Shown piece by piece: positions 8,532-16,272 of a DNA stretch of 50,909 nucleotides (position 1 is its first letter; every line of letters begins with the position of its first letter). The notes below the pieces were generated by a model. The model made no database searches, was not told where the DNA came from, and worked only from the letters and a program-made list of their open reading frames with translations. The DNA comes from Bacillota bacterium (GTDB taxonomy: Bacteria > Bacillota > Clostridia > Lachnospirales > Lachnospiraceae): the NCBI GenBank assembly GCA_023415055.1, contig JAEZLZ010000147.1:1-50909 (forward strand). Direction: 5' to 3'. Made by a program: the position numbers and the translations under genes.

Positions 8532-9278
8532 TCAATCCTCCTTACTTTTACTATTATTTTTCATCACTGCAACCTCACCCTTTGAGGAGATCTCTTCCCG
8601 GTTGGTGGTGCAGGTGCTTCCCATACAATGGGAGCAGTCTCCGCCGCAGCCGATGTTATTCTTCGCAGAGCCGTTGGTTGCAGACGGTAATTTCAGCTTA
8701 TTCTGTAATGCTGTCAGGATAGCCAGAGTAAAGAGTGCTCCCGGAGCCAGAATAAAAATGGTAATCGGTTCAAATCTGTCCGGAGTAATCTTGAAGCTGA
8801 AGATGGTACCTGCTCCGAGAAGCTCACGGAAGGAACCGATTATGCTCAATGCCAGAGTAAATCCCAGACCCATACCAATTCCGTCAAAGAAGGATAGTCC
8901 AATGGAATTCTTCGCTGCATAGGCCTCCGCTCTTCCGAGAATAATACAATTTACTACGATTAACGGAATGTAGATACCCAATAGTTCATTAACAACCGGC
9001 ACATACGCCTCCAGTAATAGCTGTACGATGGTAACTAAGGATGCTACGACGACAATGTATGCAGGAATACGCACCTTATCCGGTATGAATTTACGCAGTG
9101 CTGATATCAGCAGGTTCGACATAGCCAGTACGACCGTTGTAGTAAGGCCCATGTATAGACCATTGTTTCCGGAGGTAGTTACTGCCAGGGTCGGACACAT
9201 ACCGAGCATAATGATAAAGGTTGGATTCTCTTTGATGATACCATTATAAATACGCTCTATATACTTATTCATCTTCAT
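8532..9278 (-). CDS. rnfE: Rnf complex membrane subunit RnfE with Cys-rich C-terminal tail
   Basis: RnfE/NqrD-family membrane subunit, 248 residues with about six spans. Conserved Cys motifs are MLGMCPTLAVT (Cys28) and LIVVNCIILGRAE (Cys111), expected to share the intramembrane cluster with RnfA. The family usually ends near LQNKLKLP (about 197). Here about 50 extra hydrophilic residues follow, including four cysteines at 211, 215, 218 and 223 (CX3CX2CX4C), a pattern that could bind metal or an extra iron-sulfur centre. The start ATG overlaps the rnfG stop (TAATG), and AGGAGG is nine bases upstream. Confidence 0.94.
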   Translation of the reverse strand: MKMNKYIERIYNGIIKENPTFIIMLGMCPTLAVTTSGNNGLYMGLTTTVVLAMSNLLISALRKFIPDKVRIPAYIVVVASLVTIVQLLLEAYVPVVNELLGIYIPLIVVNCIILGRAEAYAAKNSIGLSFFDGIGMGLGFTLALSIIGSFRELLGAGTIFSFKITPDRFEPITIFILAPGALFTLAILTALQNKLKLPSATNGSAKNNIGCGGDCSHCMGSTCTTNREEISSKGEVAVMKNNSKSKED

Positions 9279-9925
9279 TATTGTCCGCCTCCTAACTCTG
9301 TGGAATTATCGGTCACAAATTTAATTCCTGCGTTCACTGCATTTGTCACTGCCCTAGAGGTAATGGTGGCACCGCTGATTGCATCGATCTGTTCGTCAGT
9401 GGTAGCCCCTGTCTTTGTAACCAAAAAGCTTGCTACCTGCTTATTCAGGAATTGGTCTAAGAACTCAGGCTCCTGTGCCTTCATACCAAGACCGGCAGTC
9501 TCACTAATGGATAGGAAAGCGATTCCCTGAATGCTGCCCTCCAAGGAATAGCCATATACGAAACGAATTCCGTCCTTGTAGCCTGCTGAGGTCGAAACTT
9601 CAATGTTATAACCGATTAGCTCATGGCTGCTGTTATACGCTTTATTAATATTATTGATTGTAACACCGGAATAATCTTTATTAATGACGCTCAGATCCGT
9701 ACTCTCTGCAAGCTGCGTGAGCTCATTATCCTGCTCAAAGGAAACTGCATCGGTGAATACTTCCTGATTAGCCTCTTGTGTTTTTTGCTCCGCCTGAACT
9801 GCGATTGGTTCTTTTGTAATTTCATAAACATAACTAAGACCCAAACCGGATACTAAGGTTATAATAAAGAGTGCTATCGCATCTCTGATTAATTCAGATT
9901 TGATCAAAGGCTTTTTATTTTTCAC
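9278..9925 (-). CDS. rnfG: Rnf complex FMN-binding subunit RnfG
   Basis: RnfG carries a covalently bound FMN on the outer side of the membrane. The protein has one N-terminal span (about 15-36 from the chosen start) and an FMN-binding domain with SETAGLG and the flavinylation motif SGATITS (about 184-190), whose last Thr is the expected phosphoester site. The GTG at 9925 is chosen because AAGGAG lies about ten bases upstream, giving 215 residues and an 11-base overlap with rnfD. A TTG at 9946 would add seven residues. The stop codon overlaps the rnfE ATG, so translation is probably coupled. Confidence 0.93.
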   Translation of the reverse strand: MKNKKPLIKSELIRDAIALFIITLVSGLGLSYVYEITKEPIAVQAEQKTQEANQEVFTDAVSFEQDNELTQLAESTDLSVINKDYSGVTINNINKAYNSSHELIGYNIEVSTSAGYKDGIRFVYGYSLEGSIQGIAFLSISETAGLGMKAQEPEFLDQFLNKQVASFLVTKTGATTDEQIDAISGATITSRAVTNAVNAGIKFVTDNSTELGGGQ

Positions 9926-10910
9926 GAACAGCACGCTCCTTTCCAAAGGATGTCTGTCTGGTCATCTTCTCAATGAGCGGTACCAGAAGGTTACAGAAGA
10001 TGATTGCATAGGAAACTCCCTCTGCCGAACCACCCTGAAGGCGGAACAAGCCGGTCAGAAGTCCTAAACAGATACCGAATACAATCTGTCCAACTCTGGT
10101 GATCGGACTGGTAACATAATCCGTTGCCATGAAGAAAGCACCGAGGAGTAAGCCACCGCCAAGGACATGACCCAAAACAAAGGTCATATCAAAGCCTTTT
10201 CCCCCAAAGATAAGTACAAAAACAGCTAAGGAAATGATGTATGATAACGGGATACGAAGGGATATCACCTTCTTATATACAAGATAAGCTCCTCCCAGTA
10301 AGATGGCGATCGCACTGGTCTCACCAATGGTACCACCGATATTACCGATCAGCATCTTAGTTAAATCGATTGACTCTCCTGCTTTTAATGCTGCGAGCGG
10401 GGTTGCACCGGACACTCCGTCTAAGGTGACAAAGCCATTCTTTATATAATCCAAGGTACTCGGGGAGGTTAATTTCTCCACGGCAAAGCTGGTCATACGA
10501 ACCGGAAAGCTGATTAACAGGAAAACGCGGGCTGCCAATGCGGGATTCATAAAATTCTGACCCAGTCCGCCAAATAGCATCTTAACAATGACGATTGCAA
10601 ATATACTGCCGACAATCGCCATCCATAGAGGAAAGCCTGCCGGAAGGTTATAAGCAAGTAAAAGGCCGGTAACCACAGCACTGTAATCACCGATCGTAAC
10701 AGGCTTCTTCATAAATCTGCAATAAAGATATTCTGTCAACACGCAGGCGGCAATGGTAACTACAATCACCGTCAAAGCATTGATACCAAAATTATAGATA
10801 CCGAAAATTCCTGCCGGAATTAATGCAAGAAGGACATCCTGCATAATACTTTTTGTTGTAATCGGGCTTCTGTTATGAGGAGCAGCCGATACATGAAATA
10901 AGTCGCTCAA
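9915..10910 (-). CDS. rnfD: Rnf complex membrane subunit RnfD
   Basis: A 331-residue RnfD/NqrB-family subunit with about nine or ten membrane spans. It carries the second covalent FMN: DGVSGATPL places the acceptor Thr at residue 170. Conserved NPA (residues 122-124, FMNPALAARV) and the TDYVTSP segment (about 268) match the family. It forms the membrane core with RnfA, RnfE and RnfG that couples electron flow to sodium or proton export. It lies between rnfC (33 bases upstream) and rnfG (overlapping). Confidence 0.95.
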   Translation of the reverse strand: MSDLFHVSAAPHNRSPITTKSIMQDVLLALIPAGIFGIYNFGINALTVIVVTIAACVLTEYLYCRFMKKPVTIGDYSAVVTGLLLAYNLPAGFPLWMAIVGSIFAIVIVKMLFGGLGQNFMNPALAARVFLLISFPVRMTSFAVEKLTSPSTLDYIKNGFVTLDGVSGATPLAALKAGESIDLTKMLIGNIGGTIGETSAIAILLGGAYLVYKKVISLRIPLSYIISLAVFVLIFGGKGFDMTFVLGHVLGGGLLLGAFFMATDYVTSPITRVGQIVFGICLGLLTGLFRLQGGSAEGVSYAIIFCNLLVPLIEKMTRQTSFGKERAVREK

Positions 10911-10943
10911 CGTTTACACCTCTTTCAATATTTTAAGTTAGGA

Positions 10944-12263
10944 TTATGCTTTCTTACGTTTACCAATGATGCTGTTTCTCGTCTGCATGATAGACTGTGA
11001 TAAGCTTCTCTTTGCAGGACAAACATAGGAACAGCAGCCGCAGCCGCAGCACTCCATACCGTCAAATTTCACGAAACCGTCATCGTCATTGCGGTTTGCC
11101 ATAGCAGCAAGCTGAAAAGGCATTAATTGTAACGGGCATTTCTCAGCACATTTACCGCAGCGGATACAAGGACTCTCCTCTACTGCTGCCGTATCCTTCT
11201 TAAAACCAAGAAGTGCGGAAGAGGTTTTCATTACAGGAACATTACAATTGTAAAGGGCAATTCCCATCATCGGTCCGCCGGAAATCATCTTCTGAGGGCG
11301 TTCTGTGAATCCACCGGCTGCCTCTAATATCTCCCAGTAGTCGATGCCAATCGCAACATTAAAGTTCCCGGGTTTCTTAACTGCATCACCGGAGACTGTT
11401 ACGATTCTTCGGATCAACGGAGTACTCTTCGCAACCGCGTTGTAAATAGCAATTACGGTATCTACATTATCTACGACACATCCGACATCAGCAGGAAGCT
11501 TCTTGGAATTGAGCTTTCTTCCTGTAACTGCGTAAACCAGCTGGCGTTCGCCGCCCTGCGGATATTTTGTTTTTACGCTTGCGACCTCGATGTTACTTTC
11601 TTTTGCAACCATTTCTCTTAATTTCTTGATTGCCTCCGGTTTATTATCCTCAATGGCTATGATGCCTTTTGCATGCTCAAACAGTCTTAAGATGATCTTA
11701 AGACCACCGATAATCTTCTCCGGCTCTTCTAACATCATACGATAATCCGAAGTCAGGTAAGGCTCGCATTCAGCACCGTTGACGATGACATAATCAATCT
11801 TGCTGTCGTCCTTCGGTGTCAGCTTCACATGAGTCGGGAAACCTGCTCCACCCAGACCTACGATACCTGCCTCTTTCACATAATTACGGATCTCTTCTTT
11901 TGACAGTTTGTTTATGTCACGTTCTTTGCCAAAGCCTTCCACTGTCTGGTATTCATGATCGTTCTCTATCACAATAGAATCTACCATATTTCCTGATACC
12001 GTCAGCCTTTTTTCAATATCCTTTACCGTTCCCGATACCGAACTGATCACATGCGCAGAGATGAAACCGCCTGCCTCTGCAATTCTCTGACCAACGAGGA
12101 CCTTGTCCCCCTTTGCAACGATCGGCTTCGCCGGAGCACCCAGATGTTGAATCATCGGAAACACCAGATCACCCTTAGGTAAAAGAACAGTAGTGGGTTT
12201 ATCCATTGTCAGGTCTTTACCATCATATGTGTGGATACCACCCGGGAATGTTGACCTACCCAT
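10944..12263 (-). CDS. rnfC: Rnf complex NADH-side subunit RnfC
   Basis: RnfC is the peripheral cytoplasmic subunit that exchanges electrons with NAD. The 439-residue protein begins MGRSTFPGGIHTYDGK. It has the GxGGAGFPTHVKL nucleotide/FMN loop (about 133-145) and YVIVNGAECEPYLTSD of the NuoF-like domain. Two C-terminal 4Fe-4S motifs are CIRCGKCAEKCP and CCGCGCCSYVCP. The ATG at 12263 follows GAAGGAAA at proper spacing; the longer ORF from 12323 lacks a ribosome site. As the first gene of rnfCDGEAB it follows the promoter at 12359-12388. Confidence 0.95.
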   Translation of the reverse strand: MGRSTFPGGIHTYDGKDLTMDKPTTVLLPKGDLVFPMIQHLGAPAKPIVAKGDKVLVGQRIAEAGGFISAHVISSVSGTVKDIEKRLTVSGNMVDSIVIENDHEYQTVEGFGKERDINKLSKEEIRNYVKEAGIVGLGGAGFPTHVKLTPKDDSKIDYVIVNGAECEPYLTSDYRMMLEEPEKIIGGLKIILRLFEHAKGIIAIEDNKPEAIKKLREMVAKESNIEVASVKTKYPQGGERQLVYAVTGRKLNSKKLPADVGCVVDNVDTVIAIYNAVAKSTPLIRRIVTVSGDAVKKPGNFNVAIGIDYWEILEAAGGFTERPQKMISGGPMMGIALYNCNVPVMKTSSALLGFKKDTAAVEESPCIRCGKCAEKCPLQLMPFQLAAMANRNDDDGFVKFDGMECCGCGCCSYVCPAKRSLSQSIMQTRNSIIGKRKKA

Positions 12264-12358
12264 AGAACAATTTCCTTCTTTCTTTTTATTATTGTTAAGA
12301 ATAAAACCATGTTTGTTAAGCATAAAACAATGTTTCTATCCTTAAGCATACAAAAAGT

Positions 12359-12388
12359 ATTATAGCACATACCTACTTAATTTGACAG
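12359..12388 (-). promoter_or_regulatory. Promoter of the rnf operon
   Basis: Minus strand: CTGTCA (12388-12383), 18 bases, then a perfect TATAAT (12364-12359) preceded by TGTGC. It is about 95 bases upstream of rnfC and is the only good promoter in this gap. Confidence 0.7.
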
Positions 12389-12430
12389 AATAGTTATTAA
12401 ATTAACAAAAAATAATAATGGAAGGAAATA

Positions 12431-12516
12431 ATGTGTACCCACCGGTAAGCGTGGTCCGGCTTCGCCGGCCACACCACACAAAGAAAGGGGTGCGCAAATT
12501 GTTTTGCAATAGCCCC
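12431..12516 (-). terminator. Second terminator after spoIIID, with trailing GC hairpin
   Basis: On the minus strand a GGGGC...GCCCC stem-loop (12516-12487) is followed by TTTCTTTGTGTGG and then by GC-rich inverted sequence (GGCCGGC-GAA-GCCGG) and an ACCGGTGGGT remnant. The same design, an intrinsic terminator followed by GTGG and a GCCC/GGGC hairpin, recurs at 29953 and 34842. It probably isolates spoIIID from rnfC. Confidence 0.6.
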
Positions 12517-12556
12517 TTGGTAAACCAATATGTGTTAATACCCTTTCATGTGAAAA

Positions 12557-12584
12557 GGGCGCCGCATTTTTATGCGACGACCCC
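12557..12584 (-). terminator. First terminator after spoIIID
   Basis: Just 18 bases after the spoIIID stop codon a GC-rich stem-loop (core CGCAT-AAAA-ATGCG, extended by GGG/CCC with one mismatch) runs into TTTTC on the minus strand. This is an intrinsic terminator appropriate for the end of spoIIID. Confidence 0.7.
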
Positions 12585-12601
12585 TTCCTCCGACTACTAT
12601 C

Positions 12602-12768
12602 TTAAAAAGCGGAACCATACCTTGTCTTATGAAGATATTTTTCCTTCGTCGCCAAACCGCCTCTGATGTGCCGCTCCGACTTATTGAGGTCCAAGACGAC
12701 CCTGGCTCTTTCTGCAAGGGAGGGGTTAATCTGTGTAAGACGTTCCGTTACGTCCTTATGTACGGTTG
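12602..12768 (-). CDS. spoIIID: spoIIID, 3' segment of the interrupted gene
   Basis: This stretch encodes the C-terminal half of the mother-cell regulator SpoIIID. Reading leftwards from the 13-base core gives VHKDVTERLTQINPSLA, then SERHIRGGLATKEKY, ending in TAA at 12602. The pattern matches the second half of B. subtilis SpoIIID (HKDLTERLPEINPDLA, RHLRGGEATKLKY). It has no start codon or ribosome site of its own; the upstream reading frame runs into recombinase DNA. Joined at the core to the 5' segment it completes an 89-residue protein (103 + 13 + 154 = 270 bases including stop), close to the 93 of B. subtilis. Two terminators follow. A full second copy elsewhere in the genome cannot be excluded. 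Confidence 0.93.
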
Positions 12769-12784
12769 TTATAATTCGGAACAT
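12756..12784. other. Left attachment junction (att core plus element arm)
   Basis: The 13-base core (12756-12768) is shared with the other junction. From 12765 to 12784 runs the element-side arm GTTGTTATAATTCGGAACAT, which is the inverted counterpart (16 of 20 positions) of the arm at 19162-19181. The core contains the stop codon of the recombinase gene (TAA at 12758-12756). Confidence 0.88.
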
Positions 12785-14309
12785 TAACATCCAGCTTACC
12801 ATGGACATTGCTTAATATTTTCATATAAATCTTAACCTTCCCATCGGGGAAAACCTCAATATAATCAATGATTTTCTTTAGCAGTTGATTTGTAAAGATA
12901 TCTTCTTGAAGTAGTTTTTCAATATCTCCAAAGAGGTTATTCAAAAGCTCATATAGCATTTCTTCAACGTCCACTACATTTTCTGTATACTTTATATCAT
13001 ATTCTAATTGAAGGATTCTTTCCTTTACCTCTTTCGATCGTTTCTCAAATTCATCATAACTAATTAACCCTTTTTCGCATAAGGTGAGCTGCCTTTCGTA
13101 TGTTGCTTTTAATTGTTCCCGTTCTTTTTCTAAGCTCTTTATTGAACGACCCTCTGCAACACTTTGTCGATACAGCTTCTTGAATTCCTCCCTCGTAAGC
13201 TTTATCAAATTCGTCTTATTCTTATATGCATCACATAAGTACTGTTTGATACCTACTAAGAGTTCAGTTTCACTGATTTTACATACATTAGAGCATACAT
13301 CCGCCCCATGATAATTCCGATTATTGCATGTCCATTTGAATGTCTTCAATGCATCTCTGGCTGGTAATCTTCGAAAACTACTGCCGCATTCACCACATTT
13401 TATTAGAGTACTAAATATGTGTTTATTACTGCTTCTCTCCCTATTAATATTAAATGCATCATAACGGCTGCTTAATAATTTTTGTGCTTCCTCAAAGATT
13501 TCCTTACTCACCAATGCCAAGTCCGGTCTATCCATGACCAACCACTCTTCTTTCGGCTTCTCTTTTCTGTCGTAAGTATAAATGCTTATCATCTCTTGTT
13601 TTCCATTGATAACTTGTCCCATGTATAATTCATTCACCAAGATTCTCGCCACTGTGGTCTGTTCCCATCTTGACCCCCGCTTGGTTATCAATCCCTGTTC
13701 ATTTAACATCTTTGCAATGGTATTGCAGCCATAGCCTTCATTCACATAATAATGAAATATCATTCTTACAACATTGGCTTCCTTTTCATTAATGAGTAGA
13801 TCAAAGTATTCGCCCGGTATTTTATCATATCCAAATACTTGATTTGGCACTTTACCTTTTTCTGCATTAATCCTTTTGCCGAACTTAACCCTCTTACTCA
13901 TGTTAACACTTTCTTCTTGTGCCATTAATGAAACCAAGCCAAACAAGAACTCATTATCCGTTATGTTGGGATTATTAATAAAGATGATCTTTTGTATGCA
14001 AGAGGTTAGTTTTCTCATGTTTGCAAGTGAATCCACTGCGTTTCTTGCAAATCTGGAGACATCTTTGACTAATAAGTAATCAAATTTTCCCTCCTGTGCA
14101 TCGATAATCATTTGTAAAAAGGCTAACCGGTTCTTAGTTTTTGTTCCTGATATTCCTTCATCAGAATATGTCTTGGCAAGAATATATCCATTCTTAATTG
14201 CATATTCACGAAAGAATTCTTCCTGTGCTGCCAATGAATTTAACTGATCTGTTTTGTCCGTCGACACCCGGCAATAAGCCGCCGCAATTTTATGTCTTGT
14301 TTCCACCAT
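12756..14309 (-). CDS. Large serine recombinase of the spoIIID element
   Basis: A 517-residue serine recombinase. The catalytic domain (1-150) has YCRVST with nucleophile Ser16 and Arg14, then YSDEGISGT and DVSRFARN. The recombinase domain (about 155-270) has VFGYDK and the GYGCNTIAKMLNEQGL repeat. A zinc ribbon (about 305-355) has CGECG, later WTCNN and DVCSNVC, and a long coiled coil spans about 375-440. This is the architecture of phage integrases and of SpoIVCA, the skin excisionase. Start at 14309: AAGGAGG is ten bases upstream; the ATG at 14318 is too close to it. The stop codon lies inside the att core. All catalytic motifs are intact. It follows the 51-residue ORF and probably shares its sigma-E-like promoter. 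Confidence 0.93.
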   Translation of the reverse strand: MVETRHKIAAAYCRVSTDKTDQLNSLAAQEEFFREYAIKNGYILAKTYSDEGISGTKTKNRLAFLQMIIDAQEGKFDYLLVKDVSRFARNAVDSLANMRKLTSCIQKIIFINNPNITDNEFLFGLVSLMAQEESVNMSKRVKFGKRINAEKGKVPNQVFGYDKIPGEYFDLLINEKEANVVRMIFHYYVNEGYGCNTIAKMLNEQGLITKRGSRWEQTTVARILVNELYMGQVINGKQEMISIYTYDRKEKPKEEWLVMDRPDLALVSKEIFEEAQKLLSSRYDAFNINRERSSNKHIFSTLIKCGECGSSFRRLPARDALKTFKWTCNNRNYHGADVCSNVCKISETELLVGIKQYLCDAYKNKTNLIKLTREEFKKLYRQSVAEGRSIKSLEKEREQLKATYERQLTLCEKGLISYDEFEKRSKEVKERILQLEYDIKYTENVVDVEEMLYELLNNLFGDIEKLLQEDIFTNQLLKKIIDYIEVFPDGKVKIYMKILSNVHGKLDVNVPNYNNRT

Positions 14310-14408
14310 ATTTCTCATTCCTCCTTATGTACAAATAGGCAGTCGCAAAATAATCACTATTGGTAGATGGTCGGCTCCCCTTCAAGTATCTATCTTCCAA
14401 GGATTACC

Positions 14409-14564
14409 TTAGTGCGACAGCCCTAGGTAATTACTTTCTTTGCCTGCACCATTTTTCTTCAATCTATCAACCAATGCCTGTGCGATGATCTTAGCCAAAA
14501 TCTCTTCACTGAGAGCTGCTTCATTATCATCAATAAAAATGATACAGCTTGTCTCCTTGTCCAT
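14409..14564 (-). CDS. Small 51-residue protein upstream of the recombinase; candidate directionality factor
   Basis: This short ORF begins MDKETSCIIFIDDN and continues with a predicted amphipathic helix (SEEILAKIIAQALVDRLKK). AAAGGA lies eight bases before the ATG. It is the first gene after the sigma-E-like promoter and 99 bases upstream of the recombinase. That gap can fold into a branched structure (GTCGCA/TGCGAC and TTGG-AGAT/ATCTACCAA pairings). I do not recognise a family. Serine integrases need a recombination directionality factor for excision, and small proteins encoded beside the recombinase are the usual candidates, so that role is proposed by position only. A small regulator of the recombinase is an alternative. 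Confidence 0.7.
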   Translation of the reverse strand: MDKETSCIIFIDDNEAALSEEILAKIIAQALVDRLKKNGAGKESNYLGLSH

Positions 14565-14592
14565 AAAATCATTCCTTTACCCTCTTTGCTCA

Positions 14593-14619
14593 ATTATATG
14601 AATTTCATTTATTTAATAT
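14593..14619 (-). promoter_or_regulatory. Sigma-E-like (mother cell) promoter for the ORF51-recombinase unit
   Basis: On the minus strand ATATT (14619-14615, in the context GTAATATT) is followed after 14 bases by CATATAAT (14600-14593). Mother-cell sigma-E promoters have an ATATT-type -35, 13-15 base spacing and a CATACAAT-type -10, so the match is good. The predicted transcript would start about 20 bases before the ORF51 start codon. The region is A/T-rich, so chance similarity is possible. Confidence 0.6.
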
Positions 14620-14647
14620 TACTTGTCATTCTTAGAATTTATTCTTA

Positions 14648-14683
14648 CAAAAAAAACGCGTAGTAGAATAAATCTACTACGCG
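14648..14683 (-). terminator. Terminator after the FGGY kinase gene
   Basis: A perfect 11-bp stem (CGCGTAGTAGA/TCTACTACGCG, 14657-14667 and 14673-14683) has a five-base loop and eight or nine Ts on the minus strand. It lies 54 bases after the kinase stop codon and separates the sugar genes from the recombinase unit. Confidence 0.92.
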
Positions 14684-14736
14684 ACAAAGTTAAACTTTGT
14701 AGAATTCAACTTTCCTTTAGCAATAATTACTTTAAT

Positions 14737-16131
14737 TTAGTATTCTCTAATAACAAAGGAATCTGTTACACATTTTCTTGCTTCCGACAAGGTCAATAGT
14801 TCTCTGTAATGTAACATTTGAGCCATTATATTCCCTATCGCAGTTGCTTCGGTTGGACCTGCGATTACCTTACGGCCTGTATATTTTGCAGTTAACCTGT
14901 TTAAGTAATCCGCTTTGGAGCCACCACCAATAATGTGAATACGATCGTAATGCTTCCCGGTTAGTTGTTCAATTTGCGTAATCGTACTTGCATAACATCT
15001 GGCTAAACTGTTGTAAATTACCGCAGCTATTTCAGCCAGTGTCTCCGGAATCTGTTGATCTGTTTCTTTACAGAAGGCTTTTACAGCCTCTACCATACTA
15101 TCCGGTGATAAGAAACAATTATCATCACAATCCACGAATGAGGTTATTTCCTCTTGCGAGGCCATGTTACAAATTTCCGAATAGGAATATGCTTCTCCGA
15201 TTTCTTTTTTTACAGATTGTATCATCCACAGTCCCATGATATTCTTCAAATATAGATAACGACAGTCAAACCCACCTTCATTTGTAAAGTTTGCTTTCAT
15301 GCTATTCTCAGAGCAGTTTGGTTCTTTCAATTCTATCCCTACGAGAGACCATGTCCCGGAACTAATGTATAGCGTATCCTCACCAATACAGGGAACTGCC
15401 ATAACTGCTGATGCGGTATCGTGGGAGGATGACATAATTACCTGGCAATCATAGCCTACGAGCTCTGCTACCTCTGTTCTGAGATTACCAACTAACGTGC
15501 CCGGAATCTGTATGGGTTTGAATATATTACGCGGAAGACCAAGTTTATCAATCAGTTCGAAGTCCCAGTCCTTCTTATGTATATTCACTAATTGGCTGGT
15601 AGTCGCTATGGTATATTCCTGCTTACGTTCACCGGTAAGAAGAAAATTGTAATAATCAGGAGTCATCAGCATAGCATCCGCTTGTTCCAGATACTCCGGA
15701 TGTGTTTGTAAAACGGCCATTAGCTGATAGATCGTATTATATATCTGTTTCTGAATGCCGGTTCTATCATACAGCTCCTCCGCAGTTACACGCTGGTTTA
15801 CCACTTCATCCATAGCTTCGGTTCTATCATCTCGATATCCTACCGCCTCACCTATCATGTTGCCGGCTTTATCCAGAAGTACAAAATCTACGCCCCAGGT
15901 ATCAATTCCTACACTCTTAGGGATTTTCCCTAGTTCTCTGCATCTTTTCATCCCTCTTAAAATATGCATTAAAAGTATTTTCGTATTCCAGCAGAGTTGT
16001 CCATCCTTTTTCTCCATACCATTTTCAAATCGGTAGACTTCTTCTAAGCAGATTTTGCCTTCGATTATACTGCCTAATATATGCCTTCCGCTGGAAGCAC
16101 CAATATCAATCGCTAAGTAATATGTTTGCAC
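14737..16131 (-). CDS. FGGY-family sugar kinase, rhamnulokinase/fuculokinase type
   Basis: A 464-residue ATP-dependent carbohydrate kinase. The N-terminus has the phosphate-binding DIGASSGR (about residues 9-16). GIDTWGVDFVLLD (about 75-88) is characteristic of RhaB-like kinases. SSSHDTASAV (about 235) and the IHIIGGGSKADYLNRLTA signature (about 395) complete the FGGY fold. The sequence is most RhaB-like, but with L-fucose isomerase next door the natural substrate may be L-fuculose, as RhaB-like enzymes can serve fucose pathways. No aldolase is in the window. GTG start with GGAGGAG upstream. It is element cargo, 141 bases after fucI, ended by the terminator at 14648. Confidence 0.9.
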   Translation of the reverse strand: MQTYYLAIDIGASSGRHILGSIIEGKICLEEVYRFENGMEKKDGQLCWNTKILLMHILRGMKRCRELGKIPKSVGIDTWGVDFVLLDKAGNMIGEAVGYRDDRTEAMDEVVNQRVTAEELYDRTGIQKQIYNTIYQLMAVLQTHPEYLEQADAMLMTPDYYNFLLTGERKQEYTIATTSQLVNIHKKDWDFELIDKLGLPRNIFKPIQIPGTLVGNLRTEVAELVGYDCQVIMSSSHDTASAVMAVPCIGEDTLYISSGTWSLVGIELKEPNCSENSMKANFTNEGGFDCRYLYLKNIMGLWMIQSVKKEIGEAYSYSEICNMASQEEITSFVDCDDNCFLSPDSMVEAVKAFCKETDQQIPETLAEIAAVIYNSLARCYASTITQIEQLTGKHYDRIHIIGGGSKADYLNRLTAKYTGRKVIAGPTEATAIGNIMAQMLHYRELLTLSEARKCVTDSFVIREY

Positions 16132-16207
16132 TGCTACTCCTCCATGACATGTTATTCATAGCCTTTTTGGTATTTCTTATACCCTGGATGTTTTCCTGTA
16201 TATTCAT
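16106..16207 (-). CDS. Possible 33-residue leader ORF overlapping the kinase start
   Basis: ATG at 16207 follows GGAGGTTAAG, one of the strongest ribosome sites in the element. The ORF starts MNIQENIQGIRNTKK and stops at 16106, overlapping the first 26 bases of the kinase gene in another frame. It could promote translational coupling. Alternatively it may be fortuitous: another frame here reads DEYTGKHPGYKKYQKGYE before a stop, which could be the tail of a decayed gene. Weakly supported. Confidence 0.3.
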   Translation of the reverse strand: MNIQENIQGIRNTKKAMNNMSWRSSSANILLSD

Positions 16208-16272
16208 CTTAACCTCCGGTTAATGTTCTTTTCTATATCACATAGCAGGCGAAGCAGCACCACCATAGCTTT

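Noticed and set aside
8023..8922. Plus-strand frames opposite rnfA and rnfE
   Set aside because: Shadows of membrane protein genes; no independent evidence of translation.
12418..12666. 82-residue plus-strand ORF and overlapping small frames
   Set aside because: They run through terminator hairpins and the spoIIID 3' end in antisense; no coding signature.
12602..12808. 68-residue ORF covering the spoIIID 3' part with its own ATG
   Set aside because: Its first 15 or so codons are the recombinase gene read in another frame and there is no ribosome site. Only the part from VHKDV onwards is real SpoIIID sequence.
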